NCBI GenBank assembly: GCA_902826385.1
Contig: CADEEU010000192.1
Span: 1-7,098, forward strand
DNA: 7,098 bases
Reading direction: 5' to 3'
From: an uncultured Acidobacteriota bacterium
GTDB taxonomy: Bacteria; Acidobacteriota; Blastocatellia; Pyrinomonadales; Pyrinomonadaceae
Part shown: one piece after another, positions 5,571 through 7,098 of the stretch
Numbering within the stretch: the first letter of the stretch is position 1
Layout: each line of letters starts with the position of its first letter
Position numbers and translations under genes: made by a program
Notes under the pieces: generated by a model
What the model was told of the DNA's origin: nothing
What the model saw: the letters and a program-made list of their open reading frames with translations, nothing else
The model's database searches: none

Positions 5571-7098
5571 TCACATCGGCGAGTCGGGTTTTCGATTTGC
5601 TGCCTTCAGTTCTTGATAGCGCTTTAATTCACGATCAGCTTCTTCCTTACGTCCAACTTTGCGATAAGCGATGCTGAGTTGATAGTGGACGTAATCTTTG
5701 TTCGGGTCCAACGAAACCGCATTTTCCAGCAATTCAACGGCGCGTTGTATTTCGCTCTTTTCAAGGTAGATCTTGCCGAGTTGATAATGCGCGTCTGCGT
5801 AATCAGGTTTTAACTTTATCGCGCGATCGAGGATCGAGATCGCCCTTTCTAAATCGATCTTTCTTTCGATCAATGTTAACGCAAGATGATACTTGGACAG
5901 CGGATCGGTCGGATTGATCTCTAACTCTCGGCTAAACGCTTTTTCCGCTTCTTCATAACGGTTAAGTCTTATCAAACTTTGCCCGATAAAATAATTTACC
6001 TTTTCCCGGCCCGGTTCAAGTGAGGTGACGGCACGAAACTCAAGCACTGCCCTCTCATAATTACCGAGGATCATAAAACCCTGTGCCGCATAAAACAGAT
6101 TGTCGGCAGAATTCCGAGATGCCTCAGCGAGTTTCACGAAGGTTGCCGAAGCCTCTTGCTCTCTTTTCAACCTAATGAGCGAAATTCCGTAAAAATAGGC
6201 TAATTCGGCATTTGCGCTGATCGTTGATTCAAGAGGTTTAAGAGTTTCGATTGCCTTAGCTAAATCGTTCTTGAAATAATAGCTGGAGCCCAACATCTGC
6301 CTAGTTAATACGTCGTTGGAGTTTGAAGATAGCTGTCGTGCCAAGGGGGCGATGGCATTTTCATATTGCCCGGCGCGAAATGCGGTAATGCCCCAATTCC
6401 GGTCCAGCCCGGGAAAATCGGCTTTCCAGCGGGAAGCGGCCCCGAACCTCTCCAGAGCTTCATCTGATTTCCCATTCTGCGCCGCGATAACGCCCAAATT
6501 GTGAAAAGCCTGCGCAAGAACATCCGCTAAGTAGGTCCGGAGTTTCTTAAGTTCAAGGACTCTTGCCGGTGTCAGAGGCACAGTTGAAGAACCTGTGTTT
6601 GAACCCTTCACGACCGGAAGGCTATTGTCGCTGACAACCTGTCCAAGTATCTGATTAATCTCGTCTCTCGCCGATACCAACGATTCCTGCTGCAGCTGCC
6701 CGGCAATTGCCAATTCCTTCTCGCCTTCCGCTTTTCTCCCGGTCCGCAAAAGAAGCCGTCCGAGTAAAAAATGCGTGCGGCGGGCTTGAGACTTTGCTTT
6801 TTTATCAATCGATTCCAGTTCGACCGATCTCCTGAGATTTTGCTCGGCTTCAGCAAGCTGGTTTAGCTCGGACTGCGACTGAGCCAGAAACAGATAGGCC
6901 TCGGCACTTTTTGAATTAAGTCTAACCGCCTTCTGCAGATATGGAATGGCTTTCTCATGTTTGCTTTCGGATGAGGCGACCACACCAGCAAAGAAATTGG
7001 AGAAAAAATCGTTTGGAGTGAGCTTGAGTTCGTCTTCAAAAGCGGCACCGGCTTCCGCGATTCGCTCACTTCCGCCGTTTTGTAGAATCAGATAACCG
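5571..7098 (-). CDS. Large TPR protein (5' end beyond the window)
   Basis: 508 residues plus the stop are visible. The frame stays open to the right edge, and TPR sequence continues up to it, so the true start lies outside. A GTG at 6983 is internal: the 38 codons before it read as TPR helices (EAGAAFEDELKLTPND). About a dozen TPR units are seen, at visible residues 1-29 (partial), 31-64, 65-98, 107-140, 195-228, 230-262, 263-294, 297-330, 332-364, 366-398, 400-432, 434-466 and 468-500. A Ser/Thr-rich, low-complexity linker at about 152-178 splits the solenoid in two. No enzymatic domain is visible. The signal peptide, or any fused N-terminal domain, cannot be judged. The gene ends 4 nt before the exported TPR gene, so the two are coupled. 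A role as assembly scaffold or partner for the propeller proteins is inference from the operon. Confidence 0.9.
   Translation of the reverse strand, partial: GYLILQNGGSERIAEAGAAFEDELKLTPNDFFSNFFAGVVASSESKHEKAIPYLQKAVRLNSKSAEAYLFLAQSQSELNQLAEAEQNLRRSVELESIDKKAKSQARRTHFLLGRLLLRTGRKAEGEKELAIAGQLQQESLVSARDEINQILGQVVSDNSLPVVKGSNTGSSTVPLTPARVLELKKLRTYLADVLAQAFHNLGVIAAQNGKSDEALERFGAASRWKADFPGLDRNWGITAFRAGQYENAIAPLARQLSSNSNDVLTRQMLGSSYYFKNDLAKAIETLKPLESTISANAELAYFYGISLIRLKREQEASATFVKLAEASRNSADNLFYAAQGFMILGNYERAVLEFRAVTSLEPGREKVNYFIGQSLIRLNRYEEAEKAFSRELEINPTDPLSKYHLALTLIERKIDLERAISILDRAIKLKPDYADAHYQLGKIYLEKSEIQRAVELLENAVSLDPNKDYVHYQLSIAYRKVGRKEEADRELKRYQELKAANRKPDSPM

Noticed and set aside
6983..6983. 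GTG as start of the first TPR gene
   Set aside because: The frame is open upstream to the window edge and the upstream residues continue the TPR pattern.
1..7098. tRNA, rRNA, CRISPR array, insertion sequence or attachment site
   Set aside because: Nearly all of the window is coding; I saw no cloverleaf, spaced direct repeats, terminal inverted repeats or transposase motifs.

Overview
The window is a tightly packed stretch of bacterial DNA read entirely from the minus strand. It holds four adjacent genes plus the beginning of a fifth, with no RNA genes, mobile elements or CRISPR arrays that I can see. The base composition (mid-forties to about 50% GC by eye), the classical signal peptides, and the pairing of long TPR proteins with CRTAC1-type (FG-GAP/VCBS plus ASPIC/UnbV) secreted proteins suggest a free-living Gram-negative of the Acidobacteriota type, perhaps Blastocatellia. 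That placement is inference from gene content; Bacteroidota, Verrucomicrobiota and Planctomycetota carry related proteins and are not excluded.

In transcription order (high to low coordinates): a long TPR protein whose 5' end lies beyond the right edge (5571 to >7098); a second, exported TPR protein (4028-5566); an exported seven-bladed FG-GAP/VCBS propeller protein with a C-terminal ASPIC/UnbV domain (2295-4028); and a tandem paralogue of the same architecture (570-2288). The junctions are a 4-nt gap, a TGATG stop/start overlap and a 6-nt gap, so these four genes almost certainly form one translationally coupled operon. A 76-bp gap (494-569) follows, holding a plausible -10 box and a strong Shine-Dalgarno. 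It leads into a fifth gene (493 down past position 1) encoding an exported, charged, probably helical protein of unknown function, cut by the left edge.

The working picture is an envelope module: at least one exported TPR solenoid, made together with two secreted, probably calcium-binding beta-propeller proteins. No enzymatic function can be assigned to any of the genes. The most notable features are the 2+2 duplicated layout, the uneven decay of calcium loops between the two propeller paralogues, and the fact that every visible signal peptide has a plausible cleavage site directly before a glutamine.
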